Shown: positions 33,283 to 43,197 of the stretch, one piece after another
Numbering within the stretch: the stretch's first letter is position 1
How the letters are laid out: every line of letters starts with the position of its first letter
From: Planctomycetota bacterium
Lineage (GTDB): Bacteria; Planctomycetota; J058; J103
NCBI GenBank assembly: GCA_026004615.1
Contig: BPJM01000005.1
Location: 126,477-190,476 of the forward strand
Length of the DNA: 64,000 bases
Reading direction: 5' to 3'
The notes under the pieces: generated by a model
Told to the model about the DNA's origin: nothing
Databases searched by the model: none
What the model saw: the letters and a program-made list of their open reading frames with translations, nothing else
Position numbers and translations under genes: made by a program

Positions 33283-33565
33283 GGCCCCCGGGGCGGTGGC
33301 GCGTGTCGGAGGGGGCCGGGACAATCGCCGCCCGCCTCGAGGCGCCCGCGCCTCGGCGAAGGAGCAAGCGAGCCCGGCCGCCCGAAGAGGGGGAAGGGGG
33401 CGAGGCGGCTGTGCCGCGCGCCTCTCGGGCTGGGGGCGGGGGCGGTGCCGTGTCCGGTACCGCCCCCTGTTCCTCCGGGGGCGGAGCGCGCTGCGGCCGG
33501 CCCCCAGGGCCGGGCGAGCGCAACGACCGGCGCGTCCCGGGGTGGGACGGCCGGGGGCGCGCGGC

Positions 33566-34777
33566 TCACAGGATCCGCAGCCCGCCCCCCTCCTCGCCGG
33601 GGCGTCGCTGCGGCGGGACGGCGGGGCGGCGAGTCGTCCCCGGCGGGGCAGCGGGCACGTCGGGGCGCTGTTGCTGCTCGCGCTCGGCGCGCAGCGCCTG
33701 CTCGCGCCGCAGCCGCAGCCGCAGGTCGTTGGCGCTGTCGGCGAAGGCGAGCGCGTCCTCGACCCGGATCCGCCCCTGGCCGACCAGGGCCGCGAGCGCC
33801 TCCTCGAAGGTCTGCATGCCGTCCGCCCCCAGCGCCTCGCGCATCGCCTCCTTGACGCCCTCGATGTCGCCCCGCCGCACCAGGTCGCGCACGCGCGGGG
33901 TGGGCACCAGCACCTCGACCGCGGCCACGCGTCCCTTCCGGTCGGCGGCCGGCACCAGCCGCTGCGCGATGATCCCCCCCAGTTCCAGCGACAGGAGCAG
34001 GAGGATCTGCGGCCGCCGTTCCTCGGGGAACAGGTTGACCAGCCGCTCCAGGGTCTGCGCCGCGTTGGTGGCGTGCAGCGTCGCCAGCACCAGGTGGCCG
34101 GTCTCCGCCATGTGCAGCGCCGCCTCGGCGGTCTCCGCATCGCGCACCTCGCCGATCAATACCATGTCCGGCGCCTGCCGCAGCGCACTGCGCATGGCGT
34201 CGTGGAAGGAGGCGGTGTCCGCGCCCACCTCGCGCTGCGAGACCACCGAGCGCTTGTGCGGGTGGATGAACTCGATCGGGTCCTCGATGGTCACGATGTG
34301 CCCCGTGGTGGTCGAGTTGCGGTGGTCGATCATCGCCGCCAGCGTGGTCGACTTGCCGCTGCCGGTGGCCCCGACGACGAACACCACGCCGTGGCGCAGC
34401 AGCGCCATGCGCTTGACCACCTCGGGCAGGCCGAGCTCGTCGGCACTCCGGATGCGCGGCTCGACCCGCCGCGCCACCATCGCGAGCTCCCCGCGCTGCC
34501 GGTACAGGTTGATCCGGAACCGCCCCCGTCCGGGGACCACGTGTGCGACGTCCAGGTCGGGCCGCTCGGCGAAGCGCGCGCTGCGCTCGCCGGTGAGCAC
34601 CGCGGCGGCGAGCGCCGCCATGGCCTGGGAGGTCAGCGGCTCCCGCTCCAGGGCGACGAACTCGCTGCCGACCGTCGCCATGGGCGGCGCGCCGACCGTC
34701 AGGTACAGATCCGTGCCGCCCATCTCCGCCAGCCGCACGAGCAGGCGTTGCAGCTCCGCCGTCGGTTCCGCACTCAC
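33566..34777 (-). CDS. PilT/PilU-type retraction ATPase, second copy
   Basis: 403 residues. N-terminal PAS-like domain (LAEMGGTDLYLTVGAPP), then the RecA-type motor: Walker A GATGSGKSTTLAA, the Asp box VTIEDPIEFIH, Walker B DMVLIGEVRD and the His box TLHATNA. A Pro/Arg/Gln-rich tail of about 50 residues follows, resembling PilU more than PilT. I chose GTG 34777 because AGGAGGAG lies about 8 nt upstream; ATG 34801 or 34810 would add 8 or 11 residues. It is the last gene of the operon, 63 nt after the first PilT gene. It powers pilus retraction together with PilT. Confidence 0.92.
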   Translation of the reverse strand: MSAEPTAELQRLLVRLAEMGGTDLYLTVGAPPMATVGSEFVALEREPLTSQAMAALAAAVLTGERSARFAERPDLDVAHVVPGRGRFRINLYRQRGELAMVARRVEPRIRSADELGLPEVVKRMALLRHGVVFVVGATGSGKSTTLAAMIDHRNSTTTGHIVTIEDPIEFIHPHKRSVVSQREVGADTASFHDAMRSALRQAPDMVLIGEVRDAETAEAALHMAETGHLVLATLHATNAAQTLERLVNLFPEERRPQILLLLSLELGGIIAQRLVPAADRKGRVAAVEVLVPTPRVRDLVRRGDIEGVKEAMREALGADGMQTFEEALAALVGQGRIRVEDALAFADSANDLRLRLRREQALRAEREQQQRPDVPAAPPGTTRRPAVPPQRRPGEEGGGLRIL

Positions 34778-34840
34778 CGCCAGCTCTCCTCCTCGCGCCA
34801 TTCGCGCCAAGTGCCGCCCGGCCCGCTCGCCCGGCGGCGC

Positions 34841-35967
<1,127 letters not shown>

Positions 35968-35968
<1 letters not shown>

Positions 35969-37467
35969 CACGGGTGTCCCGGCAGGGCGCCGATCGCCTG
36001 GAGGAAGCGCGCGCGCTCACCCGCGGCAAGCGCCGCCCGCGCCCGCGCATCGGGCGCCAGCACGTGCGGCCGCCAGGGCGGCTCGGGCTCGAGCCACACC
36101 GCGCGCTCCAGCGCCGCGCCGAGCAGCGACGGCCGCGCCCCGGCCTCCAGCCAGCCGAGCACCGCGGCCGCGGCGGAGGGCTCGGCACTGGCGACGATGA
36201 CCAGGCAGCGGGCGGCGAGCGCGAGCAGCGCCGCGGCCTGCGGTGCCGGGCCGCCGCCGGGCGCGGGTTGGCCCGCCCCCTCGCCATCCAGCGCCAGCAG
36301 CACGTCCGGAGCGTAGGCGAGCGCCTCGTGCAGCGCCTGCAGGCGGGCCTCGCGGCTGGCGGGTGCAAGCGCGAGGAAGCGGGGGTCGGCGGGCGGCCCC
36401 GGCGCATCGAGCGCCAGCACCGCGTAGCGCTCCGGCGCGCAGGCCTGCCCGAGCGCGATGGCGAAGGCGCGGGCGACCTCGAGCCGGGGCGAGGCGGCGA
36501 GCAGCAGGGCCGCGCGCCGGCCGGCCAGCGCGCCGAGCAGGGCCGCCGCGGGGCTGCCGGCCGCGCCGAGCCGCTCGGGCGTCACCGCATCCGCCCCCTC
36601 CAGCCGGCGCAGCCCGATCCGCACCGCCGGACCGCCCGCTGTCCCGCGCAGCAGCCCGATCTCGAGTTCGGCCGGCTGGCCCCCCAGCTCGGTCCGCACG
36701 CGGGCACACCCGCGTAGCTCGGTCCCGTAAGGCCCCTGTCCGGCGAGCAGGCGCAGGCGCTCCAGCAGCGCGCCGAGCAGCCCGATGCCGGCCTCGCCGG
36801 CCGCCTCCAGGTATCCCTCGGCGCTGCGCCGGCGGACCCGCAGCACCGCGCCGTCGGGCTCGAAGCGGACCTCGCTCGCCCCCGCCTCGACCGCGCGCGC
36901 CAGCGTGCCATACAGCAGCGCCACCGCCGCCGGGTCGGAACTGGAGCCGAGAGCGGCAGGCCGGCTCGGGGCGGCGGCGCCGGCGGCGGGTGGCGCGCCG
37001 CCTGCCGCCGGCTCGAACGCGGCGGGCAGCAGCCGCTCGAGCGCGCGCCGGATCTTGCGCCGCGTGGCCAGCACCGCCCGCACCGGTCCTCCGCTCGCCT
37101 CGGCCAGCGCCGCCAGCTGCTCGGGCGCGGGCGGCTCGGCGAATGCCACCGTCACCCCTTCCTCGTCCCGGAGCATCGGCACCGCCTCCAGGCGCAGCAG
37201 CAACTCGGGCGGGAAGCACGCCAGCAGCTCGCGGTCGATGTGGTCCGGGTGCGGAAAGACGTGGGCGGTGCCGAGCGCGCGAGCGAGCGCATCGCAGATC
37301 TGCTCCTCGGTCAGCAGTCCCGCTGCGAGCAGCTCCTCTTCCAGCGGGACGCCGCGCGCGGCGGCGCGGCGGCGCGCCGTCCGCAGCTCCTCGGCGCCGA
37401 GCGCTTGCTCGGCGAGCAGCAGCTGCAGCGCCGCCTCCAGCGGCGGCGCGCGGTCGGTCGCGCTCAT
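35968..37467 (-). CDS. Degenerate GspE/PilB-like protein without P-loop
   Basis: 499 residues. The N-terminal 150 residues match the GspE/MshE N-domain (EEELLAAGLLTEEQICDALARALG, VTVAFAEPP, RRKIRRALERLLP). The rest follows the outline of a GspE motor, including VRFEPDGAVLRVRRR. Where Walker A should be, the sequence is LLLAASPRLEVARAFA, and Walker B is reduced to VLLALDGEG. It cannot be a normal ATPase, so a structural or regulatory role with the two PilT proteins is likely. ATG 37467 overlaps the regulator stop (ATGA) and its own stop overlaps pilT (TGATG). Confidence 0.85.
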
Positions 37468-37916
37468 CGGGCGCGGCGCTCCGCCCCGTTGCCGCTCCCT
37501 GCCTCGGGGCGGCCGTCGCTGCCTGGCGGGCCCGTGGCGAGTGCTGCGCGCACCTGGGAGAGCACCTCGGGGAGGTCGAACGGCTTGGCGATGTAGCCGG
37601 CGGCGCCGAGGGTGCGGGCGGTGGCGGCGTGTTCGGCCGCCGGCTCGGCGGAGATCAGCAGCACCGGGATGCGGCGCGTCGCCTCCGCACCGCGCAGCTG
37701 GGCGAGCACCGTGAAGCCGTCGCGGCGCGGCAGCATGAGGTCGAGCAGCACCAGGTCCGGCCGGCACGCCGCTGCCTGGCGCACGGCCTCGTCGCCATCG
37801 GCGGCCGTCAGGACCTCGAAGCCGTGCCGCCGCAGGAAGGTACCGAGGATGTCGCGGGTCGAGGCCTCGTCGTCGCACACCAGGACCCGCCCAGCGGGTT
37901 CGCTTCGCTGCTCCAT
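37464..37916 (-). CDS. Single-domain response regulator
   Basis: 150 residues. One CheY-like receiver: VLVCDDEAS, the phospho-acceptor Asp in VLLDLMLPRRDG, the Ser in LLISAEP and the Lys in YIAKPFDLP, then a Gly/Ser/Arg tail. No output domain. ATG 37916 has GAGGAT 6 nt upstream; ATG 37928 would add four residues. It heads the operon with the P-loop-less GspE-like protein and two PilT proteins, so it may signal to pilus retraction. No kinase is adjacent. Confidence 0.92.
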   Translation of the reverse strand: MEQRSEPAGRVLVCDDEASTRDILGTFLRRHGFEVLTAADGDEAVRQAAACRPDLVLLDLMLPRRDGFTVLAQLRGAEATRRIPVLLISAEPAAEHAATARTLGAAGYIAKPFDLPEVLSQVRAALATGPPGSDGRPEAGSGNGAERRAR

Positions 37917-38045
37917 GCTGATCCTCACCCTTTGGCGCGCGGATCGAGACGCGCGCTCCGCGGTGCCGCTCCGGGGTCGCGATCGCCGCGCCGAGACTCC
38001 TCATCTCCACTCTATCCCCTCGTTGCGACCGGTGCAGCTGCGCGC

Positions 38046-38073
38046 TTGACATGCGGGGCCGGGTCGCGAACAT
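38046..38073 (+). promoter_or_regulatory. Possible trpS promoter
   Basis: A perfect TTGACA at 38046-38051 is followed after 16 nt by GAACAT, a weak -10 box. It supports the start at 38105 and not the in-frame starts at 38051 and 38072. Confidence 0.35.
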
Positions 38074-38104
38074 GGCGGGCATCGCGGGGGCAGGGAAGCG
38101 GGCC

Positions 38105-39097
38105 ATGCGGATCCTGAGCGGGGTGCAGCCGAGCGGCAAGCTCCACCTCGGCAACTACTTCGGTGCCATCCGGCAGTTCGTCGCGCTGCAGGAGCGGGGC
38201 GAGGCGTTCTACTTCATCGCGGACCTGCACGCGCTGACCTCGGTGCGCGACGCTGCGGCGTTGCGGCGCTGGCGGCTGGAGCTGGCGCTCGATTTCCTGG
38301 CGCTCGGGGTCGATCCCGCCCGGGCGACCCTGTACTGCCAGTCCGAGGTGCCGGAGATCTCCGAGCTGTTCTGGCTGCTCGGTACCCTGACCCCGATGGG
38401 GCTCTTGGAGCGGGCGCACAGCTACAAGGACAAGATCGCGCAAGGGCTGAGCCCCGAGTTCGGCCTGTTCGCCTACCCGGTGCTGATGGCGGCCGACATC
38501 CTGGCGGTGCGCGGCGAGCTGGTGCCGGTGGGCAAGGACCAGAAGCAGCATCTCGAGATCGCGCGCGACCTGGCGGTCAAGTTCAACCAGACCTGGTGCC
38601 CGGATTTCGACCCCCAGCGCGGCACCGGCGGGGTGCTGGTGCTGCCCGAGCCGCACATCCTGGAGGACAGCGCGGTCGTGCCCGGCACCGACGGCCGCAA
38701 GATGTCCAAGAGCTACGGCAACACGATCGAGATCTTCGCTCCCGACAAGCAGCTCAAGAAGAGCGTGATGTCGATCGTGACCGATTCCCGCACGGTCGAG
38801 GAACCCAAGGACCCGGAGAGCTGCAACGTCTACCAGCTGCTCAAGCTGGTGGCGCCGCCGGAGGAGCTGGAGGCGATCGCCCAGCGCTACCGGCGCGGCG
38901 GCATGGGCTACGGCGAGGCGAAGCAGCTGCTGCTCGCCCACCTCCACCGGGTGTTCGATCCGGCGCGCGAGCGGCGGCGCGAGCTGGAGCAGCGGCCGGA
39001 CGAGGTCCTGGACGTGCTGCGGACCGGCGCCCGGCGCGCCCGCGCGGTCGCCGCCGAGGTGCTCGCCGCCTGCAAGGAGGCGTGCGGGCTCGCCTGA
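38105..39097 (+). CDS. trpS: Tryptophanyl-tRNA synthetase
   Basis: 330 residues, the compact bacterial form. Class I motifs are present: the HIGH equivalent in SGKLHLGNYFGA and KMSKS in GRKMSKSYGNTIE. YPVLMAADIL and VPVGKDQKQHLE are the tryptophan and tRNA-binding regions. It charges tRNA-Trp. MRILSGVQPSG is the family N-terminus and fixes the start at 38105. The gene stands alone, upstream of a palindromic repeat island. Confidence 0.97.
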   Translation: MRILSGVQPSGKLHLGNYFGAIRQFVALQERGEAFYFIADLHALTSVRDAAALRRWRLELALDFLALGVDPARATLYCQSEVPEISELFWLLGTLTPMGLLERAHSYKDKIAQGLSPEFGLFAYPVLMAADILAVRGELVPVGKDQKQHLEIARDLAVKFNQTWCPDFDPQRGTGGVLVLPEPHILEDSAVVPGTDGRKMSKSYGNTIEIFAPDKQLKKSVMSIVTDSRTVEEPKDPESCNVYQLLKLVAPPEELEAIAQRYRRGGMGYGEAKQLLLAHLHRVFDPARERRRELEQRPDEVLDVLRTGARRARAVAAEVLAACKEACGLA

Positions 39098-39632
39098 GGG
39101 CCGCTGGCCGAACCCGCCGCCGGGGGGCAGCGCCCGCGCCCGTCGGTGCTCGTGGCAGGCCGTCGTTGCGGGCGCGGAGCAGCGCGGGGCCGCGCGCGCT
39201 CGCTGTTCTCGTTCCGGAGCGAAGAGCTGGTCGAGCCGAATGGACGGTGCGGGTGGCCGAGGCGGGCGTGTTTCTCGGACCCCCCTCACCCCGACCCTCT
39301 CCCCCGCAAGCGGGGGAGAGGGGGCCGGAAGGGGCAAGCGGGGGAGAGGGGGCAGAGGGCGCAAGCCCACGTCTGCTGCCTCTCCCCTCCGGGGAGAGGG
39401 CTGGGGTGAGGGGGCAGGGCGAGCTGCGGGCGTGTTTCTCGGACCCCCCTCACCCCGACCCTCTCCCCCGCAAGCGGGGGAGAGGGGGCCGGAAGGGGCA
39501 AGCGGGGGAGAGGGGGCCGGAAGGGGCAAGCGGGGGAGAGGGGGCCGGAAGGGGCAAGGCGGGGAGAGGGCGGCCGCAGCGGGCGAGCGGGGGAGTGGAC
39601 CCGTAAAAAAGCCGGCGAGCGGGGCCCGGGGC
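39098..39632. other. Intergenic region holding the repeat island
   Basis: 535 nt between trpS and the convergent lipoprotein gene. The first 160 nt show nothing. The rest is the repeat island and a terminator candidate for the minus strand. Reading frames through it encode only repeated Gly/Glu/Arg or Pro/Ser/Leu and are not genes. Confidence 0.6.
39262..39590. repeat. Palindromic and tandem G-rich repeat island
   Basis: Two direct copies of a segment beginning GCGGGCGTGTTTCTCGGAC start at 39262 and 39426. Each contains CCCCTCACCCC-GACCCTCTCCCCC, GCAA and the complementary GGGGGAGAGGG. A long inverted repeat spans 39280-39415, with a small hairpin (CCTCTCCCC, GGGGAGAGG) at 39380-39400. From about 39487 a 28-bp unit containing CCGGAAGGGGCAAGCGGGGGAGA repeats three times. 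The CTCTCCCC-GCAAGC-GGGGAGAG core is of a kind widely seen as intergenic palindromes in GC-rich genomes. No transposase is nearby. Confidence 0.85.
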
Positions 39633-39636
39633 TCAG
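39604..39636 (-). terminator. Terminator candidate of the AMP-ligase operon
   Basis: On the minus strand AGCC-CC-GG pairs with CCGGCT, with a 2-nt bulge, and is followed by six T. It begins at the stop of the lipoprotein gene, the last gene of the operon. Confidence 0.5.
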
Positions 39637-40427
39637 CGGCGATGCGGCTCCATGCCGCAGCGCGCGGCGTGGCCGGGGCAGAGCGCCCTGGCGTGCTCCA
39701 TGCGGGGCTGTCCGGTCTGCGGGTCGGCGCGGAGCCGGCCGACGGCGGTGACCAGCCCGCCGGCGAGCCGCTCCGCCTCGGGGGCGGGCGCCGATTCCAC
39801 CTCGATGCGCGTGCCGTCCGCCAGCGTGAGCGCGGCGCGCCTCCACCAGGGGTTGTCCCGCTCGGCTGGCAGGAGCTCGAGCGTGCCGACCACCTGGGCC
39901 CAGCGCCCCAGGCGGGCGCGCGCCCCGGCGGCGTCGGTGACGTGCGGCGGTGCGGGCAGCTCGGCGGGCGGCGGCTCGAGCGGCTGCTCGCCCGGGGCGG
40001 GCGCGATCTCGTGCACCTCCAGATGCCGCGCCCCGATGTGCTGCACCTCGGGCGGCGGCCACCAGGTCCGGCCGCGCACCACCACCCGCCGCTCGAGGTA
40101 GCGGAAGTACTCCGGCACCGGGCGGTAGTCGATGACCAGCCGCTCGCCGCCGTCCAGCACCAGCCAGGTGCCCTGGAAGTGCTTGCCGCCGGGGACGGGA
40201 TCGATCTCCAGCCGCCCCTCGAACCGCCCCTCGGCCTCCATCGGGTTCCCCTCCGCGCCGCTGACCCGCCGGTGGGGCGCGGGCTCAGTGAGCGCGCGCG
40301 GCGGGGCGGCGGTGCCGCAGCCGCCGGCGCTGGCCGTCAGCACCAGCGCCGGCAGCACGGCCGCCAGCACGGCGGCCCGGCGGGCTGGAGCCACCGGGCG
40401 GTGCACCGCGATCGCCCCTCTGCTCAC
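39633..40427 (-). CDS. Hypothetical lipoprotein, last gene of the AMP-ligase operon
   Basis: 264 residues. A long basic N-region leads into a hydrophobic stretch and lipobox (LVLTASAGGC). Two beta-rich segments follow (about 65-130 and 165-245), both with WxV or VGTLE-like strands resembling OB-type folds (RRVVVRGRTWWPP; WAQVVGTLELLPA). No family is recognised. GTG 40427 overlaps the stop of the dikinase gene as GTGA, so it belongs to that operon by position. It would be membrane-anchored on the outer side. Confidence 0.75.
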   Translation of the reverse strand: MSRGAIAVHRPVAPARRAAVLAAVLPALVLTASAGGCGTAAPPRALTEPAPHRRVSGAEGNPMEAEGRFEGRLEIDPVPGGKHFQGTWLVLDGGERLVIDYRPVPEYFRYLERRVVVRGRTWWPPPEVQHIGARHLEVHEIAPAPGEQPLEPPPAELPAPPHVTDAAGARARLGRWAQVVGTLELLPAERDNPWWRRAALTLADGTRIEVESAPAPEAERLAGGLVTAVGRLRADPQTGQPRMEHARALCPGHAARCGMEPHRR

Positions 40428-43180
40428 GCCTGCTCAGCCCCGGCGGCGGCAGCGCCGCCTGCGGCCGCCGCCGTCGAGGCCGGGCTGCCCGCTCCCTCAG
40501 CCAGGATCTTCACCGTACCCGCCTTGCCGTCCATGCGCACGCGCATGCCGGAGCGGAGCGTGCGCAGCAGCCCGCGGATCGACACGATGGCGGGCAGCCC
40601 CATCTCGCGCGCCACGATGGCGGAGTGGCTCAACAGGCTGCCCCGCTCCACCAGCAGCCCGCTCACGCTCGGATAGAGCGGCACCCAGCCCGGGTCGGTG
40701 CGCGGGGTCACCAGGATCTCGCCCGCGAGCACCAGATCGTCCCGCGCATCGTGCACCACCTTGACCACGCCCTCGACCACCCCGGGGCAGCAGGGCAGGC
40801 CCTTGAGGTCGTGCTCGGCGTCCGGCTCGAGCTCGGGTGCCTCGGGCTCCTCGAGGTAGCGGTTCTGCCAGTAGACCGGGCCGCGGGTGAGAAAGCGCGG
40901 CCGCAGCTCGCGGGTGGCGAACCGCTCGTAGGCGCGCTTGCGCAGCGCCACCAGGTCCTTGAGGTCGTAGGCGGTCAGCGTGCCCTGGTGGATCCCGTAG
41001 ATCTCCTCCAGCGTCAGGTAGAAGATGTCGCGGGGCCGCTCCAGCACCCCGCGCCCGACCAGATCCGCCCCCATGGCGTTGAACATGGTGCGCGCCACGC
41101 CGTAGATGCGCGTGCGGGCGAACCGGGTGTTCTCGCGGTTGCGCACCGCCTTGCGCGCGTGCTTGAGCGACCACAGATACACCCACTTGCGCCAGCCCCG
41201 CAGCGCCCGGCGGACCTGGGCTTCGGCCCGCTGGCGCAGCTGCTGCTCGCGCCGCTCGTAGGTCTCGCGGTCGGTGGTGCCGGCGCGCAGGTAGTTCTTG
41301 AGGCAGACGAACAGGTAGCTCGGGTCCTCGCGCAGATCGATCTCCTCCAGCTTCATCTCGTTCATGCAGCGGAAGCCGAAGCGGTCGATGTAGCGCTCCA
41401 CCTCCTCGTAGAAGGCGCGGTGCGGGGACTGCTTGAGCGCCTCCAGCAGGTCGGCGGGCGGGGTCTGTTCGATCAGCGCCCGCAGCGCGGGCTCGCGGGC
41501 CGCCAGGCCGGCCAGCCGGATCAGCTCCTTGGTCGGTTCCGCACTCTCCAGGTTGCCCTCGCCCGCCAGCAGGTCGTTCTGCAGGTTGGGATCGAGCCCG
41601 CCGAGCCACCTGGCGGTCAGCCGCTTCAGCAGGCCGAAGTGGACCATGCACAGAAAATCGTTGATGATCGGCGCCTTCCAGCGGCTCAGCATGACGCGCT
41701 TGAGCTCCAGGTAGACCTGGAAGATCTCGTCGCTCGTCATGCGCTCGTACTCCAGGTGGCGGTAGCGCTCGTAGTGCTCGTGGAACTCGCGCAAAAAGCG
41801 GTCGACGATGGCCTGGATGCGGAAGTGGTACCAGAGGAAGGCGAGTCCGGTGCGCAGGCGCCGCAGCCGGCCGCGCAGGGTATCCCATGACGGATGCGGG
41901 CGCACCCGCTCGGCGATCTCGCCGCTGAGCGCCTCGCGCACCCCCATCATGGTCTCCATGAACTCGCGGTTGTGCCGGAAGCCGGGCAGCACCCCCACCA
42001 GCTTGTACCAGTTGTACAGGTTGTAGTAGACCCGCCCGTCGATCGAGCCGAGCATGTTGCGTAGGTACTCGTCCATGTCCTTGATCACCGCGGGCGGGAC
42101 CTTGAGCACTTCGCAGAACTGGACGTAGACGTTGCGGTAGTTGTCGAGGGCGAAGGTGAACGACAGCGGCAGGGTGATCCCGCCGTAGCTCTCGATGATG
42201 TTGGAGTTGTCCCAGAGGTTGGGATAGCCGGTCAGCTCGCGCTCCAGCGTGGTGACCGGCCGGCTCTGCAGCAGGTAGAGCTTGCCGCCGGCGAACGCCC
42301 ACTCCACATCCTGAGGCCGGCGGTAGTAGGCGAGCAGCTGTTGGCCGAGCGCGTGGAGCTGCTTCAGCTCCGCCTCGCCGAGGCAGGCCCGCTCCCGCAG
42401 CTCCGGCGGCACCGGCACGGCGGCGCAGCCGCCCTCCGCGCTGCGGCGGAAGGCCTGCTCCTTGCGCGCGATCTCCGCCGACAGCAGTGCCCCGCTCGCC
42501 GCGTCGAGCCGGTAGGTATCGGCATCCAGCGCCCCGGACACCAGCCCCTCGCCGACTCCATAGACGGCGCTGACGACGAAGGCGTCGATCGTGCCCGCCA
42601 CCGCATCGCAGGTGAACAGCACCCCGGAGGTATCCGGGTCGATCATGGTCTGCAAGATCACCGCGACGCGGATTCCCTCCAGGGCGAGCCCGCGCTCGCG
42701 CCGGTAGACGAGCGCCCGCTCGGTGAACCCGGAGGCCCAGCAGCGCTTGAGGCAACGGGCCGCCTGCTCGGCGCCCTCGACGTAGAGGAAGCTCGCCAGC
42801 TGGCCGGCGAAGCTGTGCCCGGCGCTGTCCTCGTCGGCGGCCGAGGAGCGGACCGCGATGCGGGGCGGGTGGCCGAGCGCGGCGAGCCCCTGCTCGAGCC
42901 AGCTGCGCACCTGCTCGTCCAGCGGCGCCGCCTCGATGCGCTCGGCGATCGCGGCGGCGGTCCGGGCGGCGCTGGCGCTGCCGTCGCGAAAGCGCGCCAG
43001 CGCCTCGGCGATGACCGGCTCCAGCCCGGTGGTACGCACGAAGTGCTCCCACACCCGCGCGCCCAGCACCACCCAGTCCGGCACCGGCAGTCCCTGCGCG
43101 CTCAGGAGGTAGAGGTTGTAGCCCTTGCCGCCCGCCTCGCGGCGCGCGAACTGCCGGGTGGAGTTCGGATAGACGAGCAT
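40424..43180 (-). CDS. Rifampin-phosphotransferase-like dikinase (PEP synthase-related)
   Basis: 918 residues. The N-terminal ATP-grasp domain (about 1-300) shows GGKGYNLYLLSAQGLPVP, AVRSSAADEDSAGHSFAGQ, DPDTSGVLFTCD and EWAFAGGKLYLLQSRPVT. A helical middle domain (about 300-780) has no PEP-binding barrel. The C-terminal swivelling domain carries the phospho-histidine in GSLLSHSAIVAREMGLPA. This order (ATP, substrate, His) is that of rifampin phosphotransferase and differs from PEP synthase. The middle domain, starting NLWDNSNIIESYGGI, presumably binds an unknown hydroxylated substrate. ATG 43180 has AGGAGGAG upstream; a GTG at 43201 overlaps the UbiA-like stop. Confidence 0.9.
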   Translation of the reverse strand: MLVYPNSTRQFARREAGGKGYNLYLLSAQGLPVPDWVVLGARVWEHFVRTTGLEPVIAEALARFRDGSASAARTAAAIAERIEAAPLDEQVRSWLEQGLAALGHPPRIAVRSSAADEDSAGHSFAGQLASFLYVEGAEQAARCLKRCWASGFTERALVYRRERGLALEGIRVAVILQTMIDPDTSGVLFTCDAVAGTIDAFVVSAVYGVGEGLVSGALDADTYRLDAASGALLSAEIARKEQAFRRSAEGGCAAVPVPPELRERACLGEAELKQLHALGQQLLAYYRRPQDVEWAFAGGKLYLLQSRPVTTLERELTGYPNLWDNSNIIESYGGITLPLSFTFALDNYRNVYVQFCEVLKVPPAVIKDMDEYLRNMLGSIDGRVYYNLYNWYKLVGVLPGFRHNREFMETMMGVREALSGEIAERVRPHPSWDTLRGRLRRLRTGLAFLWYHFRIQAIVDRFLREFHEHYERYRHLEYERMTSDEIFQVYLELKRVMLSRWKAPIINDFLCMVHFGLLKRLTARWLGGLDPNLQNDLLAGEGNLESAEPTKELIRLAGLAAREPALRALIEQTPPADLLEALKQSPHRAFYEEVERYIDRFGFRCMNEMKLEEIDLREDPSYLFVCLKNYLRAGTTDRETYERREQQLRQRAEAQVRRALRGWRKWVYLWSLKHARKAVRNRENTRFARTRIYGVARTMFNAMGADLVGRGVLERPRDIFYLTLEEIYGIHQGTLTAYDLKDLVALRKRAYERFATRELRPRFLTRGPVYWQNRYLEEPEAPELEPDAEHDLKGLPCCPGVVEGVVKVVHDARDDLVLAGEILVTPRTDPGWVPLYPSVSGLLVERGSLLSHSAIVAREMGLPAIVSIRGLLRTLRSGMRVRMDGKAGTVKILAEGAGSPASTAAAAGGAAAAGAEQA

Positions 43181-43197
43181 CGCCAGCCGCTCCTCCT

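Larger units (their letters stand above)
33219..33565. other. Intergenic region upstream of crcB
   Basis: 347 nt. The first 65 nt hold the crcB promoter and leader hairpin. The rest is G-rich and Arg/Pro/Gly-coding in every frame, with no gene, promoter or terminator that I can support. Transcripts of the pilT operon would end here. Confidence 0.4.

Noticed and set aside
33219..33300. Fluoride riboswitch before crcB
   Set aside because: None of the conserved blocks (GGCGATG, CGCC, GCTGATG) is in the leader.
39487..39570. CRISPR-like array of 28-bp repeats
   Set aside because: The units are directly tandem without spacers, and no cas gene is present.
39240..40676. Reading frame through the repeat island into the lipoprotein region on the plus strand
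   Set aside because: The product is the translated repeat plus a shadow of the minus-strand gene.
40424..43180. Canonical PEP synthase
   Set aside because: No PEP-binding barrel follows the His domain, and domain order matches rifampin phosphotransferase instead.
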